A stretch of DNA of 64,000 nucleotides from Manduca sexta (Eukaryota > Arthropoda > Insecta > Lepidoptera > Sphingidae). The first letter of the stretch is position 1. Each line of letters starts with the position of its first letter. A program made the position numbers and the translations under genes. The notes below the pieces were generated by a model. The model was not told where the DNA came from. It did no database searches and was given only the letters and a program-made list of their open reading frames with translations. Location of the stretch: the NCBI RefSeq assembly GCF_014839805.1, contig NC_051141.1, forward strand, positions 19,414,777 to 19,478,776, given 5' to 3'. Below are positions 21,718 to 32,049 of this stretch, piece by piece.

Positions 21718-24700
21718 ATGGAGAAGCTGAAAACTTTGCGCATCGAGCGGGGGCACTTAAAAGCGACAATCACAAGAATGTTCCAGTACGTAAGCGATAC
21801 TACCAAACTGGACGCTACCAGTACCCAAGCCATAATTGCTCGTCGAGGCAAGTTAATGGAAACAATGAATGCATATGAGAAGCTAAATGTCGAAATAGCA
21901 AGCCTGGACGAGAAGGATAACGAGGAGGTCGACCTGGTTGAAGAGACCTATTTCTTCACCTTGGCAAAGTACAACGAGGCGCTTCAAACCATAGAAATCT
22001 CTGAGGTTCCACAATGTACGTCGTCGTCGTCGTCAACTACGTCGAAACTTCCTAATATAGACATTCCAGTATTTTCGGGTAAGGATTTTACCAAATATAC
22101 AACCTTTATGAGCTTGTTCATGGCTGTAATAGACAAAGACAAATCTCTTAAAGATGTGCAAAAATTGTTCTATTTAAGAAAATTCGTAACCGAAGAAGCA
22201 TTAGGCACTATTGTCAATTTACCTTTAGTTAAAGAATCTTATAAAAAGGCAATTGAATTGTTAAATAAGCGTTACGATAATAAAAGTAGGATCATTATGG
22301 ATCACATTAATGTAATACTAGATATGCCAATTATGCAGAAAGGCACAGCGGCTTCTATAAGGTCGTTTGTTTATGATGTGCAACAACAATTGTGTGCATT
22401 AAAAAATTTAGAGCAACCCATTGAAGCATGGGATATGCTACTTATTTCTGTATTGACTAAAAAGCTAGATCAATATACTAATCGAGCCTATAGACTCGAT
22501 AGAAATTGGAACTCTCTGCCAACAGTAGCAGAGCTGTTTTCATTCCTGGAAAAGCGCGCTATAGCACTTGAGGATAGCAGTAATAAAAATAATACTGATA
22601 TTCCTAAAAAAGGAAACCATAAAGTGAGCAATATTGTTGTTAAAACTAATAAAATTTGTTTATTTTGTAAATCTAGCAACCATGCTGTATATGGCTGCCC
22701 AATTTTCAAGACTTCCTCTGTAGAAGATCGTCACAAATTTGTTACAACCCATAAGTTGTGCACCACTTGCCTAAGGCCACATACTGGTAAGTGCAAGTAT
22801 AATTTTTCATGTAAAACATGTAAAGGAGAGCACAATACGCTCTTACACAAAGATGATAAGGTGAATAGTGAATCCTCGGTGACTTTACACACCATTGTTC
22901 AATCTAAAAACATTGTCTTACCTACAGTAAAGGTTAGAATATACAATCATATAGGGCATGAACTTTATGTTAGAGCATTATTAGACACTGGAAGTCAAGC
23001 GTCATTTATTACAACAGTGCTTGTACAGAAATTGTGTTTAAAGGTTGTAAATGAAAACACTAATATAATTGGCATTGGTCATAAAACTAGCAACATAAAT
23101 AAACATGTATATTTAAAAATTTTCTCTCCAGTAACTAATGCACAATTAGACATTAAATGTCATGTAGTTGACAATATTACTACTTATTTGCCTCAACAAA
23201 AATTAGATATTTCTAATATAAAGATTCCTGATAATATAATTCTGTCAGATAGTGAATTTAATATTCCAGGCAAAATTTCAATTCTTTTGAGTGCAGATGT
23301 GTATTTTAGCATTTTATTAGAAGGACAAATAAAAATACCTAATGGTCCAGTGCTACAGAATACATTATTTGGCTATATAGTAGGTGGTACAACTCCCATT
23401 CACACCGATATAAAAGATCACACTGTTGTAAATCTAGCAATTTGTGATAATCAAAAACTTGAACACATAATGGAGCAGTTTTGGGTTTGTGAAAAGATTC
23501 CTGAATCCTTCAACAAATCTTCACATGAGTTTCAAAGAGCGGAACAGTGTTTTCAGCAATCTGTACACCTTAAAAACAGCACCTTTTTTGTTGATATGCC
23601 ATTAGTATCAGACTTAAATGATGTAAAGCTTGGAGATTCATTTTCAGTTGCATTACAAAGGTTTTTATCCCTGGAGAGGAAATTTATAAAAAATCCACTG
23701 TATTTACAAAAATATAAGAAATTTATTGATGAATATGTGGCCTTAGGACATGCAAAAATTATTGACATAAGTACTTATGATATAATGAATGGCCCAGTGT
23801 ATTTTCTGGCCCATCATGGTGTATTAAATGATGATAGTCCTACAACAAAATTACGTGTGGTTTTTGATGGTGGAATGTTATCCAAGTCAAAAATTTCTTT
23901 AAATGATGTTCTATTAAATGGTCCCATAGTACAAAGTGAGTTGTTTGACATCCTGCTCTTATGGAGAACATACATTTATACACTTACTTGTGATATACAA
24001 AAAATGTTTAGATGTGTGATGATTAACAAAGATCAGACTTGTTTGCAAAATATACTATGGCGTGATGATCCTAATAAGCCTATTACTTGTTTACAATTGC
24101 AGACTGTAACTTACGGTTTAAAGCCATCCACCTTTTTAGCAACACGCTGCCTTTTAGAGTTAGCTTTAAGGAATCAAGATAAGTTCCCTTTAGCTGCACA
24201 AGCAATAAAATTAAACACATATGTGGATGACATTATCTGCGGTACTGACAATAAATCACACTTAACACAACTTAAGCAACAGCTGATAGAATTATTAGAG
24301 TTAGGCAGTTTTAGATTACATAAATGGTGTTCTAATGTTCCACACATATTGGATGATATACACAATGGTGACATTAGTTCTGGCACTTGTGAATTAAATA
24401 CAGGTAATATTGTTAAGACTTTGGGTCTTAAGTGTAATGTACTAAATGATCAATTCACTTTCACTTGTCCAACTTTAGACAGTGACATCTCACAAACAAA
24501 AAGAAACATATTAAGTTTCATAGGCAAGATGTTTGATCCTTTGGGTCTAATAGGGCCTGTGATAGTGATTGCTAAACTTTTCATGCAAGAGTTGTGGTCG
24601 CTGAAAATAGATTGGGACACTACATTACCCCCAGAACAAATTGAAAGTTGGAACAAATTCTTATCTAGCTTAAAAAACATGGGTTCTGTATCTATTCCAA

Positions 24701-26793
24701 GATGTGTCATCGCTCCTGATAGGGATGCTATTGAATTAGTGGGTTATGCAGATGCTTCACAAAAGGCATATGGTTGCTGTATTTATATAAGATGTTTTAA
24801 CTGTGATGGCTCTGTCACAGTACATTTGTTATGTTCCAAGTCAAGAGTAGCTCCCTTAAATAAAGAATTAACTATTCCAAAACTAGAACTTAATAGTGCT
24901 TTGTTGCTGTCACAATTAATAGATAAAGTTAATAAAAGTTTAATTTCTAGATTTCCTGTAAAGGTAATGTTGTACAGTGATTCACAAATAGTACTTGCAT
25001 GGATAAAGTCTAAAAATATTAGGTCAAATCCATATGTGTCAAATAGAATTAACCAGATACAAAAATTAACAAGTAATTTTAATTGGTTCTATGTTCGCAC
25101 AAATAGTAACCCAGCTGACTTGCTTTCACGTGGTGTTGAGCCTCATAAGATAAATTCATGTAATGTTTGGTGGCATGGACCTCCGGAGTTATCTGATAAA
25201 GACTTTCAACACAAGGAGACAGCCTATATGGTATATACACAGTCTCCCAGTGACACAACTTCAGTAAATGCATGCAGTTATGAAAATACTGTAATTGAAA
25301 ATTTAATTAAAAGGTTTTCAAGCATAAACAAATTACAGAGAATTGTGGCATATATTTTACGTTTTTCTCACAATCTTAAAAAAGATAAAGTTAGGTTGGT
25401 AGGTACATTGTTGCCAACAGAGCTCCATAATGCTTTGATATGTATTATCCGTTGTGTGCAGAGAAAATATTTCTCATCAGAGATCGCACTTTTGTTAAGG
25501 GACATGCCCATAAAATCAGGATTGTCTAGCTTACATCCATTCCTTGATGAAATGGGTGTGCTTCGTGTTGGAGGCCGTCTCCAAAATGCAAATTCTCTAC
25601 CTTATGATAAAATGCACCCAATAATATTACCAAAAAGTTGTCACCTAACCAATATCATTATTCATAAGGAGCACATAAGATTAATGCATGCAGGAGCTAA
25701 ATTGGTATTAAGTTCTCTTTCACAAACATTTTGGTTAATAAGCGGTATGAGAGAAGTAAAAAAGATTGTAAACCGTTGCATCAAATGTGTGCGTTTGAAG
25801 GCTGCTGCTTCAAAGCAGCTCATGGGTTCTCTACCTAAAGAGAGGATAACAGCAAATCGTCCTTTTCAAATAGTTGGTGTAGATTTTTGTGGACCTTTCA
25901 ATATTAAAATAGCCAGAGTTCGCAAGCCATTAATAACTAAGGGCTATATTGCGTTATTTGTTTGTTTTGTTACTAAGTGTATACATTTAGAACTTGTAAG
26001 TGATCTCAGCACAGAGACATTTTTGGCGTGTCTTAAACGTTTCATTTCTAGAAGAGGCCTCCCCTCTCAAATATTTTGTGACAATGCTAAAACTTTCAAG
26101 GGTGCTTCAAACCAGCTCAATGACTTGTATAACCTTTTTTCATCGGAAACACACACTAATACTATAGATAATTATTGTACTGCAAATTATATAAAGTTTC
26201 GATTTATACCTAGCTATGCACCTGAATTTGGTGGCCTCTGGGAGGCAGGAGTAAAAAGTATAAAATTTCATTTTAAGAGAATTGTAGGTGATCTTGCTTT
26301 AACATTTGAAGCCATGAATACTGTAATTTGTGAAATTGAAGCAATTGTAAACTCTCGACCCTTGCTACCTTTGAATACAGATGTATCTAATTTTGAGTAT
26401 TTAACGCCTGGACACTTTATCATAGGTACGGCTATGATGAATTATCCTGAGGTAGATATAACTACTGTACATATGAGTAAATTAAAATTTTGGAATTTAT
26501 GTACTAAAATAAAACAAGAATTTTGGAACTCCTGGTCTCGAGATTACCTTACCCAATTACAAAGTAGGCCAAAATGGAGACATTCTCACTCAAATCTCAA
26601 AGAAGGTGATTTAGTTATAGTCCGTTGTGACAACACTGCTCCTTTATCCTGGCCTATGGCAAGAATTGTTAAGGTAATTCCCGGACCAGATGGTAAAGTT
26701 AGAGTTGCACTTATTAAAATGGGTAATAATAAAACCTATACCAGATCATTCAGAAAATTATGTTTGTTACCTACTGAAGTTTTGAATAATTGA
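21718..26793 (+). CDS. Bel/Pao Gag-Pol polyprotein
   Basis: A single 1,691-residue frame from the ATG at 21718, which has A at -3 and G at +4; the frame stays open to an ATG at 21664, but that one lies before the typical Gag start. Numbered from 21718, Gag (DUF1759-like) is about 110-290, followed by two CCHC/CCHH-type zinc knuckles from residue 314. The aspartic protease (DUF1758-like, LDTGS with Asp423) follows. The reverse transcriptase has the YVDD box at 835-838. RNase H starts with a YADAS block (Asp1012). Integrase has an H1319-H1324-C1354-C1357 zinc site and Asp1389, Asp1455, Glu1509 as the catalytic triad, then a C-terminal DUF5641-like domain. No catalytic residue is missing. The polyprotein would be cut by its own protease and drive reverse transcription and integration. 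Confidence 0.95.
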   Translation: MEKLKTLRIERGHLKATITRMFQYVSDTTKLDATSTQAIIARRGKLMETMNAYEKLNVEIASLDEKDNEEVDLVEETYFFTLAKYNEALQTIEISEVPQCTSSSSSTTSKLPNIDIPVFSGKDFTKYTTFMSLFMAVIDKDKSLKDVQKLFYLRKFVTEEALGTIVNLPLVKESYKKAIELLNKRYDNKSRIIMDHINVILDMPIMQKGTAASIRSFVYDVQQQLCALKNLEQPIEAWDMLLISVLTKKLDQYTNRAYRLDRNWNSLPTVAELFSFLEKRAIALEDSSNKNNTDIPKKGNHKVSNIVVKTNKICLFCKSSNHAVYGCPIFKTSSVEDRHKFVTTHKLCTTCLRPHTGKCKYNFSCKTCKGEHNTLLHKDDKVNSESSVTLHTIVQSKNIVLPTVKVRIYNHIGHELYVRALLDTGSQASFITTVLVQKLCLKVVNENTNIIGIGHKTSNINKHVYLKIFSPVTNAQLDIKCHVVDNITTYLPQQKLDISNIKIPDNIILSDSEFNIPGKISILLSADVYFSILLEGQIKIPNGPVLQNTLFGYIVGGTTPIHTDIKDHTVVNLAICDNQKLEHIMEQFWVCEKIPESFNKSSHEFQRAEQCFQQSVHLKNSTFFVDMPLVSDLNDVKLGDSFSVALQRFLSLERKFIKNPLYLQKYKKFIDEYVALGHAKIIDISTYDIMNGPVYFLAHHGVLNDDSPTTKLRVVFDGGMLSKSKISLNDVLLNGPIVQSELFDILLLWRTYIYTLTCDIQKMFRCVMINKDQTCLQNILWRDDPNKPITCLQLQTVTYGLKPSTFLATRCLLELALRNQDKFPLAAQAIKLNTYVDDIICGTDNKSHLTQLKQQLIELLELGSFRLHKWCSNVPHILDDIHNGDISSGTCELNTGNIVKTLGLKCNVLNDQFTFTCPTLDSDISQTKRNILSFIGKMFDPLGLIGPVIVIAKLFMQELWSLKIDWDTTLPPEQIESWNKFLSSLKNMGSVSIPRCVIAPDRDAIELVGYADASQKAYGCCIYIRCFNCDGSVTVHLLCSKSRVAPLNKELTIPKLELNSALLLSQLIDKVNKSLISRFPVKVMLYSDSQIVLAWIKSKNIRSNPYVSNRINQIQKLTSNFNWFYVRTNSNPADLLSRGVEPHKINSCNVWWHGPPELSDKDFQHKETAYMVYTQSPSDTTSVNACSYENTVIENLIKRFSSINKLQRIVAYILRFSHNLKKDKVRLVGTLLPTELHNALICIIRCVQRKYFSSEIALLLRDMPIKSGLSSLHPFLDEMGVLRVGGRLQNANSLPYDKMHPIILPKSCHLTNIIIHKEHIRLMHAGAKLVLSSLSQTFWLISGMREVKKIVNRCIKCVRLKAAASKQLMGSLPKERITANRPFQIVGVDFCGPFNIKIARVRKPLITKGYIALFVCFVTKCIHLELVSDLSTETFLACLKRFISRRGLPSQIFCDNAKTFKGASNQLNDLYNLFSSETHTNTIDNYCTANYIKFRFIPSYAPEFGGLWEAGVKSIKFHFKRIVGDLALTFEAMNTVICEIEAIVNSRPLLPLNTDVSNFEYLTPGHFIIGTAMMNYPEVDITTVHMSKLKFWNLCTKIKQEFWNSWSRDYLTQLQSRPKWRHSHSNLKEGDLVIVRCDNTAPLSWPMARIVKVIPGPDGKVRVALIKMGNNKTYTRSFRKLCLLPTEVLNN

Positions 26794-27257
26794 AAGCATG
26801 GTATGATGTGAAAGATATTTAAGCATTGCTGATAATGTAAAACAGTAATGTTGAATGTCACTCTATGTTGAAGAATCAATTGTATTTAGAAGCAGCATTG
26901 ATTTAAACTCCTTTTCTATTATTATATTCAGATTTTCCATACATAACAAATATAATGTTTTAGTACATAGTATTGTTTCCTCAGTTTGTTTAAGAAGGAA
27001 TTTTGTGCTAATTTTAACAACTTGTTTTAATTTGATTTATTGTGAGTTGTACTCAACTATCATTAAGTTTGTTACACATGACAATTTTCTTATATAAAAA
27101 TAATTGTTTTTTGGTTTATAAGATTTAACATGTTAGCCTATAATAACAAAGATAAAAATGAAAATTAGTTTAAGTATATATATTTTATAATATTTACAAT
27201 GTGTAGTGTAACGTTTATTGTAATTGTGAAAAACTAAATTTGCCTGTGGCCCAACTA

Positions 27258-27463
27258 TGTTTGATTAATTATTAAACATAAAATTTAAGTGGCAACACTT
27301 TTTTCCTTGTAACACCAAGCACCGGTGACGCTCGCCCTTCCCTCTTCTCTACCGGCATGGCGACGCACCGGGGCAGCGTGAATATTTACTTTATTGTTAA
27401 TTTCATTTACTATTTCTATAAATATACAGTCCAGAAAATAAACCGTTGGAGTTTAATTAAACA
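27258..27463 (+). repeat. 3' LTR of the Bel/Pao element
   Basis: 206 bp, reading the same as the 5' LTR. No clear polypurine tract sits directly before it; the preceding bases are 'ctgtggcccaacta'. A 460-bp A/T-rich untranslated stretch separates it from the polyprotein stop. Confidence 0.97.
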
Positions 27464-27550
27464 ATCGGTTAAGTAAATCCTGAGATTGGAGCGTGCAAAC
27501 AAACAACCAACTATTGGAACTACAACTATTGGTTCGAATAAAAAATAATT
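27464..27550 (+). repeat. Helitron-like repeat, right part, split by Bel/Pao
   Basis: Starts with the right target copy ATCGG and continues 'ttaagtaaatcctgagattg' and 'gtgcaaacaaacaaccaact', which is what follows 'aaaatcgg' in other copies of this family (35508-35715). Confidence 0.65.
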
Positions 27551-27604
27551 GTAGTGTTGAATAGCTATATTGAGGAGAGCTATAGGCTGTATAACATTAC
27601 TTTA

Positions 27605-27812
27605 TGAGTAATCGATGGGGTAAACGAGTTCTTGAGTGGAGACCACGGCTTGGCATACGTAGTGTAGGACGCCCTCCAGCTAGGTGGAGTGAGGATCTGC
27701 GAAAGATCGCTGGTAAGAACTGACAGAAGACAGGGTAAAATGGCGCATATTGGAGAAGGCCTATGTCCAGCAGTGGACAAAGATATAGGCTGATGATGAT
27801 GATGACTAATAA
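27605..27812 (+). repeat. LINE ORF C-terminal remnant, RTE-like
   Basis: Translated pieces read 'GRPPARWSEDLRKIAG' and, after a frame break, 'EKAYVQQWTK', then a stop and a (TGA)n tail. This is the same LINE type as 13136-13300. The frame is interrupted by a small deletion near 27720. Confidence 0.65.
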
Positions 27813-27949
27813 GAACGGAGTATGAATGAAGAATATTGCAAAAATGGGAAAAATGGATTCCTTCTGAGAGCTTCGTTGCGTGCGCTGCGTAAACGGTAAC
27901 AGTTACGCAACAATAACGTATGACGGAATTGTTCCTCTTAAAAAGTTCT

Positions 27950-28220
27950 AAAAATATATATTTTAAAACAAAGTGTCAACTACATCTGTTTGCCAATCTG
28001 AACGCGATAAACTCAAAAACTACTCAACAGATTTCGATGAAATTGTATACAAATAGTTTGAGACCCTAGGAAGGATAGGCTACTTATTATTCCGGAAAAT
28101 TATAGAACAGGTCTTTAATCCCGAAAAATTCTTTCATGCGGGCGAAGCTGCAATTATGTTTATATCATACTAGCTTCTGTTCGCGGCTTCGCCCGCGTAT
28201 GTATACAGGTACTGGCGGAG
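27950..28220 (+). repeat. Helitron-like dispersed repeats
   Basis: A block with 'ctcaacagatttcgatgaaa' and 'ataggctacttattattccgg' ends at 'gggcgaagctgc'. It is followed at 28172 by the start of another copy, 'tagcttctgttcgcggcttc'. Both are pieces of dispersed elements common in moths. Confidence 0.45.
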
Positions 28221-28259
28221 TTCCGACGAGGGCCTAGCTATATTTGCTGGTTTCGACAC

Positions 28260-29770
28260 CCCTTAAGCCCTCAGGCACACATTAAAAAAGGTTTCCAATC
28301 AAGTGACAAACGAGTGACAGAATAGTGAAATATGTAACAATGAAATATGTATTTCACAAATACTGATGTTTTCAATACCAATAATACGATGATTGTGTTG
28401 GAAGAGCATTTTTGTGCGAATACCGATCAATATTGTATCTACTCCTAAGTAATTAGCAAGCATTCTCATGTAAGCGACTTGTATTGTCTTTTTTGAGAAT
28501 AAAATTCTTTAAACCCATGTATTTGTATTTTTGTGAAGGTGACACAAGAGTAAACGGATTACGATACACATACTGTAAGCGGAGAAGGAATAGTTGATTA
28601 ATTGCCGTCTCTATGTTCGAGAAAGGGTCCACCATATATTAAGGCCACTAAATAATAATATCAGCCTTGTTTTCTATAACAAAAACGGGCCCGCCCTGTG
28701 TATGTCAATGGTACCATGCTCAACATAAAGTTCATTATATAACCTACTCATCCTTATAGGTCATAATAGGTTATGCCATGCTGAATTCCCCGTTTTGGTC
28801 TCAATAATAAGTAATAAAATGATTTGTACAAAGTAGCAGTTCGAAGTCAGTGTAAATCGCAAAAGCCATTTACTTGATGGAGCGTTACATAATAGGGTAC
28901 CGGACTCATTTTCGTTCTTTACTATTATCAAATATTTACATAATATAAATTATAACACAGAAGGAATTATTAAAAGCCGGTACAAAATCAACAAGCTATA
29001 AGTCTTTAAATTTCGGCCGAAGGGGTAATTAACAAGACACAGAAAAGAGACGAAATACCGACATGTGACGTCATCGGAAATTACGACGCGTGCGAAAGAA
29101 AGAGATGAAGCGATATCCCCACATCGCGCCCACTTCTGCACATTACAATATTTTAAATATGAATTACTCGCTCATTTTTTAACCAATTTTTATGCAGTTT
29201 TCACAGGAGTGCTTCTTTTTCGTATTACTAATCATTACATATAGAATAATGTACAAAACCAAGCATAGGCCGATCCCCTATTGGGGATACGCCTTTGAAA
29301 AAGGCATCTCAAACCGTTTTGGTCGGGTAGGCAAAAACTCAATAACACGACGTATTACGGATTTAGATTTCGTCAGTGCGCTGAATCCTAGTGTGAAGGA
29401 CAATTAACACCCTGGGATAACGAGTTGCTCTGCATGGTGACAGTTTTTTCGTCGGCCAAGGTAATGTGATTATCTTCACGCTTGGGTTAGCAGTAACTAG
29501 GTCATCGTGGCACGTCAGTACAACTTGTTTTTTTTAAACTGGTCAATCCATTTTAAGTGGATTAGCTCGATATTGCAAGGTTATAGCACTGTGAAGTTCC
29601 ATGTTATATTTGGTGCAACATGAGTTATACATCACATGATTTTAAGTTTTTTTTCGATGAAAATTTCCAATAATACCGAAAGAAACGGAGAACTATAAAT
29701 TATTGTCTTTTCTAATTTTTTCCAACATGCAAATTGATTTCTTATATTTACGCAAATGTTGGATATTGAA
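28260..29770. other. AT-rich non-coding stretch
   Basis: No gene is supported. The 71-residue frame at 29192-29407 and the minus-strand frames show no domain or splice context. Confidence 0.45.
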
Positions 29771-29774
29771 ATAA

Positions 29775-29905
29775 AACTTTTTTATTAGGTAGATAATATG
29801 GTAACTGACTTTTCGGATGACCAACAACTTAGCCCGCCCCGTAGACACGTAAGCTGCAGTCTTCAAAACATCGGGAGAAAATTATAATACAAAAACTTTA
29901 TACTA
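29775..29905 (-). repeat. Dispersed repeat, 'tatcgcggtttt' family
   Basis: Minus-strand copy: 'tttattaggtagataatatg', 'tgaccaacaacttagcccgc' and 'gctgcagtcttcaaaacatc' match 9655-9768 in order. Confidence 0.55.
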
Positions 29906-30083
29906 TGTATTTTATACTAAAAAATCGCATCGGAATTTACAGTACTTTATGTCATAACTGGCTCAGGAGTTGACCCATTGGGATTATAAAGTGACGTTGG
30001 GTATCCTGGGCACGCCACTGAGATAGGTGTGAGGCCATACCTCCATAGCATGGTCACCTTTCATACCTTCGAAATTCATTAGC

Positions 30084-30171
30084 TATTTTTTTAGTACTAT
30101 TGAATGACGAGACGAGCATGCCGCTCGCCTGATGGTAAGTGATACACCGCCAATAAATAGTAGCAACACTG
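30084..30171 (-). repeat. LINE-type 3' tail, family 1 (short fragment)
   Basis: Only the extreme 3' end of family 1, in minus orientation: 'tgaatgacgagacgagc', 'cgcctgatggtaagtgat'. Heavily 5' truncated. Confidence 0.65.
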
Positions 30172-30878
30172 TATGTTCTTGCAATATTTCCTCAATATAT
30201 GTCAAAAAGTTACTTCAAAATTGTACATGAAATATTACTCCACTGAGCTAAGCATATCCACTCCCAGCACGCCATCGGGAGTTTATCAGTTTTCAACATG
30301 TTAAAGCATTTGGAGTAAAAAAACTACGTTTAAATTTTATTCTGGGTCCTGTAATCTCGGGTCTGTTGGGGGGTGTTCGACCCCCTCCCCCGACCCTTTC
30401 CATGAGTGCTGACTCCGCCCTCTCTTGGTAAAACTTAATACTTCTAGAATAGATCACGCACACACATAGTTATAAGCTGGAAACATGCACAGACAGAAAT
30501 GCTTATAAGTCCTGTAGTGGGAGATCAGGAGAGTGTGGGTTCGATTACCAGGGTAGGAACTTGTATTATTATGATTCTTGGCGTTTGGATAGATTGTAAT
30601 TATTTATTTTTTATTAGAGGAATCATCAAAGCGTTGTGGCCCAGGGAAGGAATAGGAATTTTTAAATTAAATGATATAATTTTACTAGCTTTTTCTCGTT
30701 TCCTCGCCCGCCTAAAGAAGTACTGCGGGATAGAAGTCACGCTATATATTTTCACGGAATAAAAAGTATCCTATAACATTCCCAGGGTCTTAAAATATCT
30801 CCATACCAAACATAAAAATCCATTAAGTAGATTTTAAGAAAATTGATAACATAAAGACAGATAGAAAAGGGTTCGTTT

Positions 30879-31125
30879 TTAACCGACTTCAAAAAAAAGG
30901 AGGAGGTTATCAATTCGACGTGAATTTTTTTTTTTTTTATTTTTTTTTTTTTTCTATGTTTGTTACCTCAGAACTCGCTCATTTATGAACCGATTTGGAA
31001 AATTCTTTTTTTATTCGAAAGAATTTCTCTCCAGATTGGTCCCATAAAATTTTATTCAAGATCGCTTCGGTAGTTTGGTTTTAAAATAAAAAAAACTAGA
31101 ATAATTATGTCATCCAAGAACAAGA
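30879..31125 (+). repeat. 'aaccgacttcaaaaaa' dispersed repeat with poly(T)
   Basis: Begins 'aaccgacttcaaaaaaaagg', 'gaggttatcaattcgacgtg', then a T-run and 'gttacctcagaactcgctc'. I know this as a frequent repeat in insect genomes. A short copy is at 15128-15180. Confidence 0.5.
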
Positions 31126-31159
31126 AATCGCGAATTTAGCTTTCCTGTGACGTATTTAG

Positions 31160-32010
31160 TTACGTTTTTGCATTGAATTTGGTTGACTGTACTTCTCACA
31201 TACTTATATATATAGCATAACATCTTTTCCCCGTGTCAGGGGTAGGCAGAGGCGTAACATTTCATCGCGATAGTCGTACTGTGTGTGAAACATATCAGTT
31301 GTGTTTTTGGGTTGGGTTTAATTGACTCTACTTCTTATATACGTACATATATGTATATAGCATCACACCTTTTCCCCTTTTTAGGGGTAGGCAGAGATGA
31401 AACACCACAGCGCAATAGTTATATTATGATCGAAATATATCAGTTGTGTTTTTGCGTTAGGTTTCCTTGAATCTACTTCTTACACACATATATATATAGT
31501 ATCACACCTTTTCCCCGTGTCAGGGGTAGGCAGAGGCGTATAATTTCATCGCAATAGTCGTACTGCCTGCGAAACACATTAGTTGTGTTTTTGTGTTGGG
31601 TTTAGTGGACTCTACTTCTTACATACATACATACATATAGCATCACACCTTTTCCCCTTTTCAGGGGTAGGCAGAGGCGGTGTTACACCACAGCGCGATA
31701 GTTGTACTGTGAGCCAAAGATATCAGTTGTGTTTTTGCGTTAGGTTTCCTCGAATCTACTTCTTACATAAATATATATAGCATAAAACTTTTTCCCCGTA
31801 TCAGGGGTAGGCAGAGGCGTATAATTTCTTCGCGATAGTCGTACTGCGTGCGAAACACATTAGTTGTGTTTTTGCGTTGGGTTTAGTTGACTCTATTTCT
31901 TACATACATACATATATATAGCATCACACTTTTTCCCCTTTTCAGGGGTAGGCAGAGGTGTTACACCACAGCGCGATAGTCGTATCGTGAGCGAAACACA
32001 ACTATGCCAT
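31160..32010 (+). repeat. Dimeric tandem repeat derived from SINE-B ends
   Basis: Six 140-143-bp monomers in tandem. The 'ttttccccg/ttttcccct ... aggggtaggcagag' box starts near 31221, 31364, 31506, 31646, 31787 and 31927. Monomers alternate: odd ones have 'ccccgt.tcagggg' and 'atttc.tcgc.atagtcgtactg'; even ones have 'cccctttt.agggg', 'caccacagcgc.atagt' and 'gttaggtttcct'. So the true unit is a roughly 282-bp AB dimer, about three times. Each monomer joins a SINE-B 3' end ('aggggtaggcaga') to a SINE-B head ('gcgatagtcgtactgcgtgc') in minus orientation. Short frames across it are periodic by-products. Confidence 0.9.
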
Positions 32011-32049
32011 TAAAGATGGTCTATTTTTTACTAACACAAAAAAGCAAAA

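Larger units (their letters stand above)
21387..27463 (+). mobile_element. Complete Bel/Pao-type LTR retrotransposon
   Basis: A 6,077-bp element bounded by two 206-bp direct repeats that begin TG and end CA and read as identical. A 5-bp target duplication, ATCGG, flanks it (21382-21386 and 27464-27468), in the 4-6-bp range of the Bel/Pao group. One uninterrupted frame codes Gag and Pol in the Bel/Pao order protease, RT, RNase H, integrase. No separate env-like frame is seen. Identical LTRs and an intact frame indicate a recent insertion that may still be capable of transposition. It sits inside an older Helitron-like repeat. Confidence 0.97.

Noticed and set aside
21486..21878. 130-residue frame at the start of the Bel/Pao element.
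   Set aside because: It begins inside the LTR and overlaps the Gag start in another frame; Bel/Pao elements use one Gag-Pol frame, which is intact.
31285..31780. Two similar 61- and 65-residue frames with 'YQLCFCVRFP'.
   Set aside because: They are translations of the tandem repeat and recur with its period; they are not genes.
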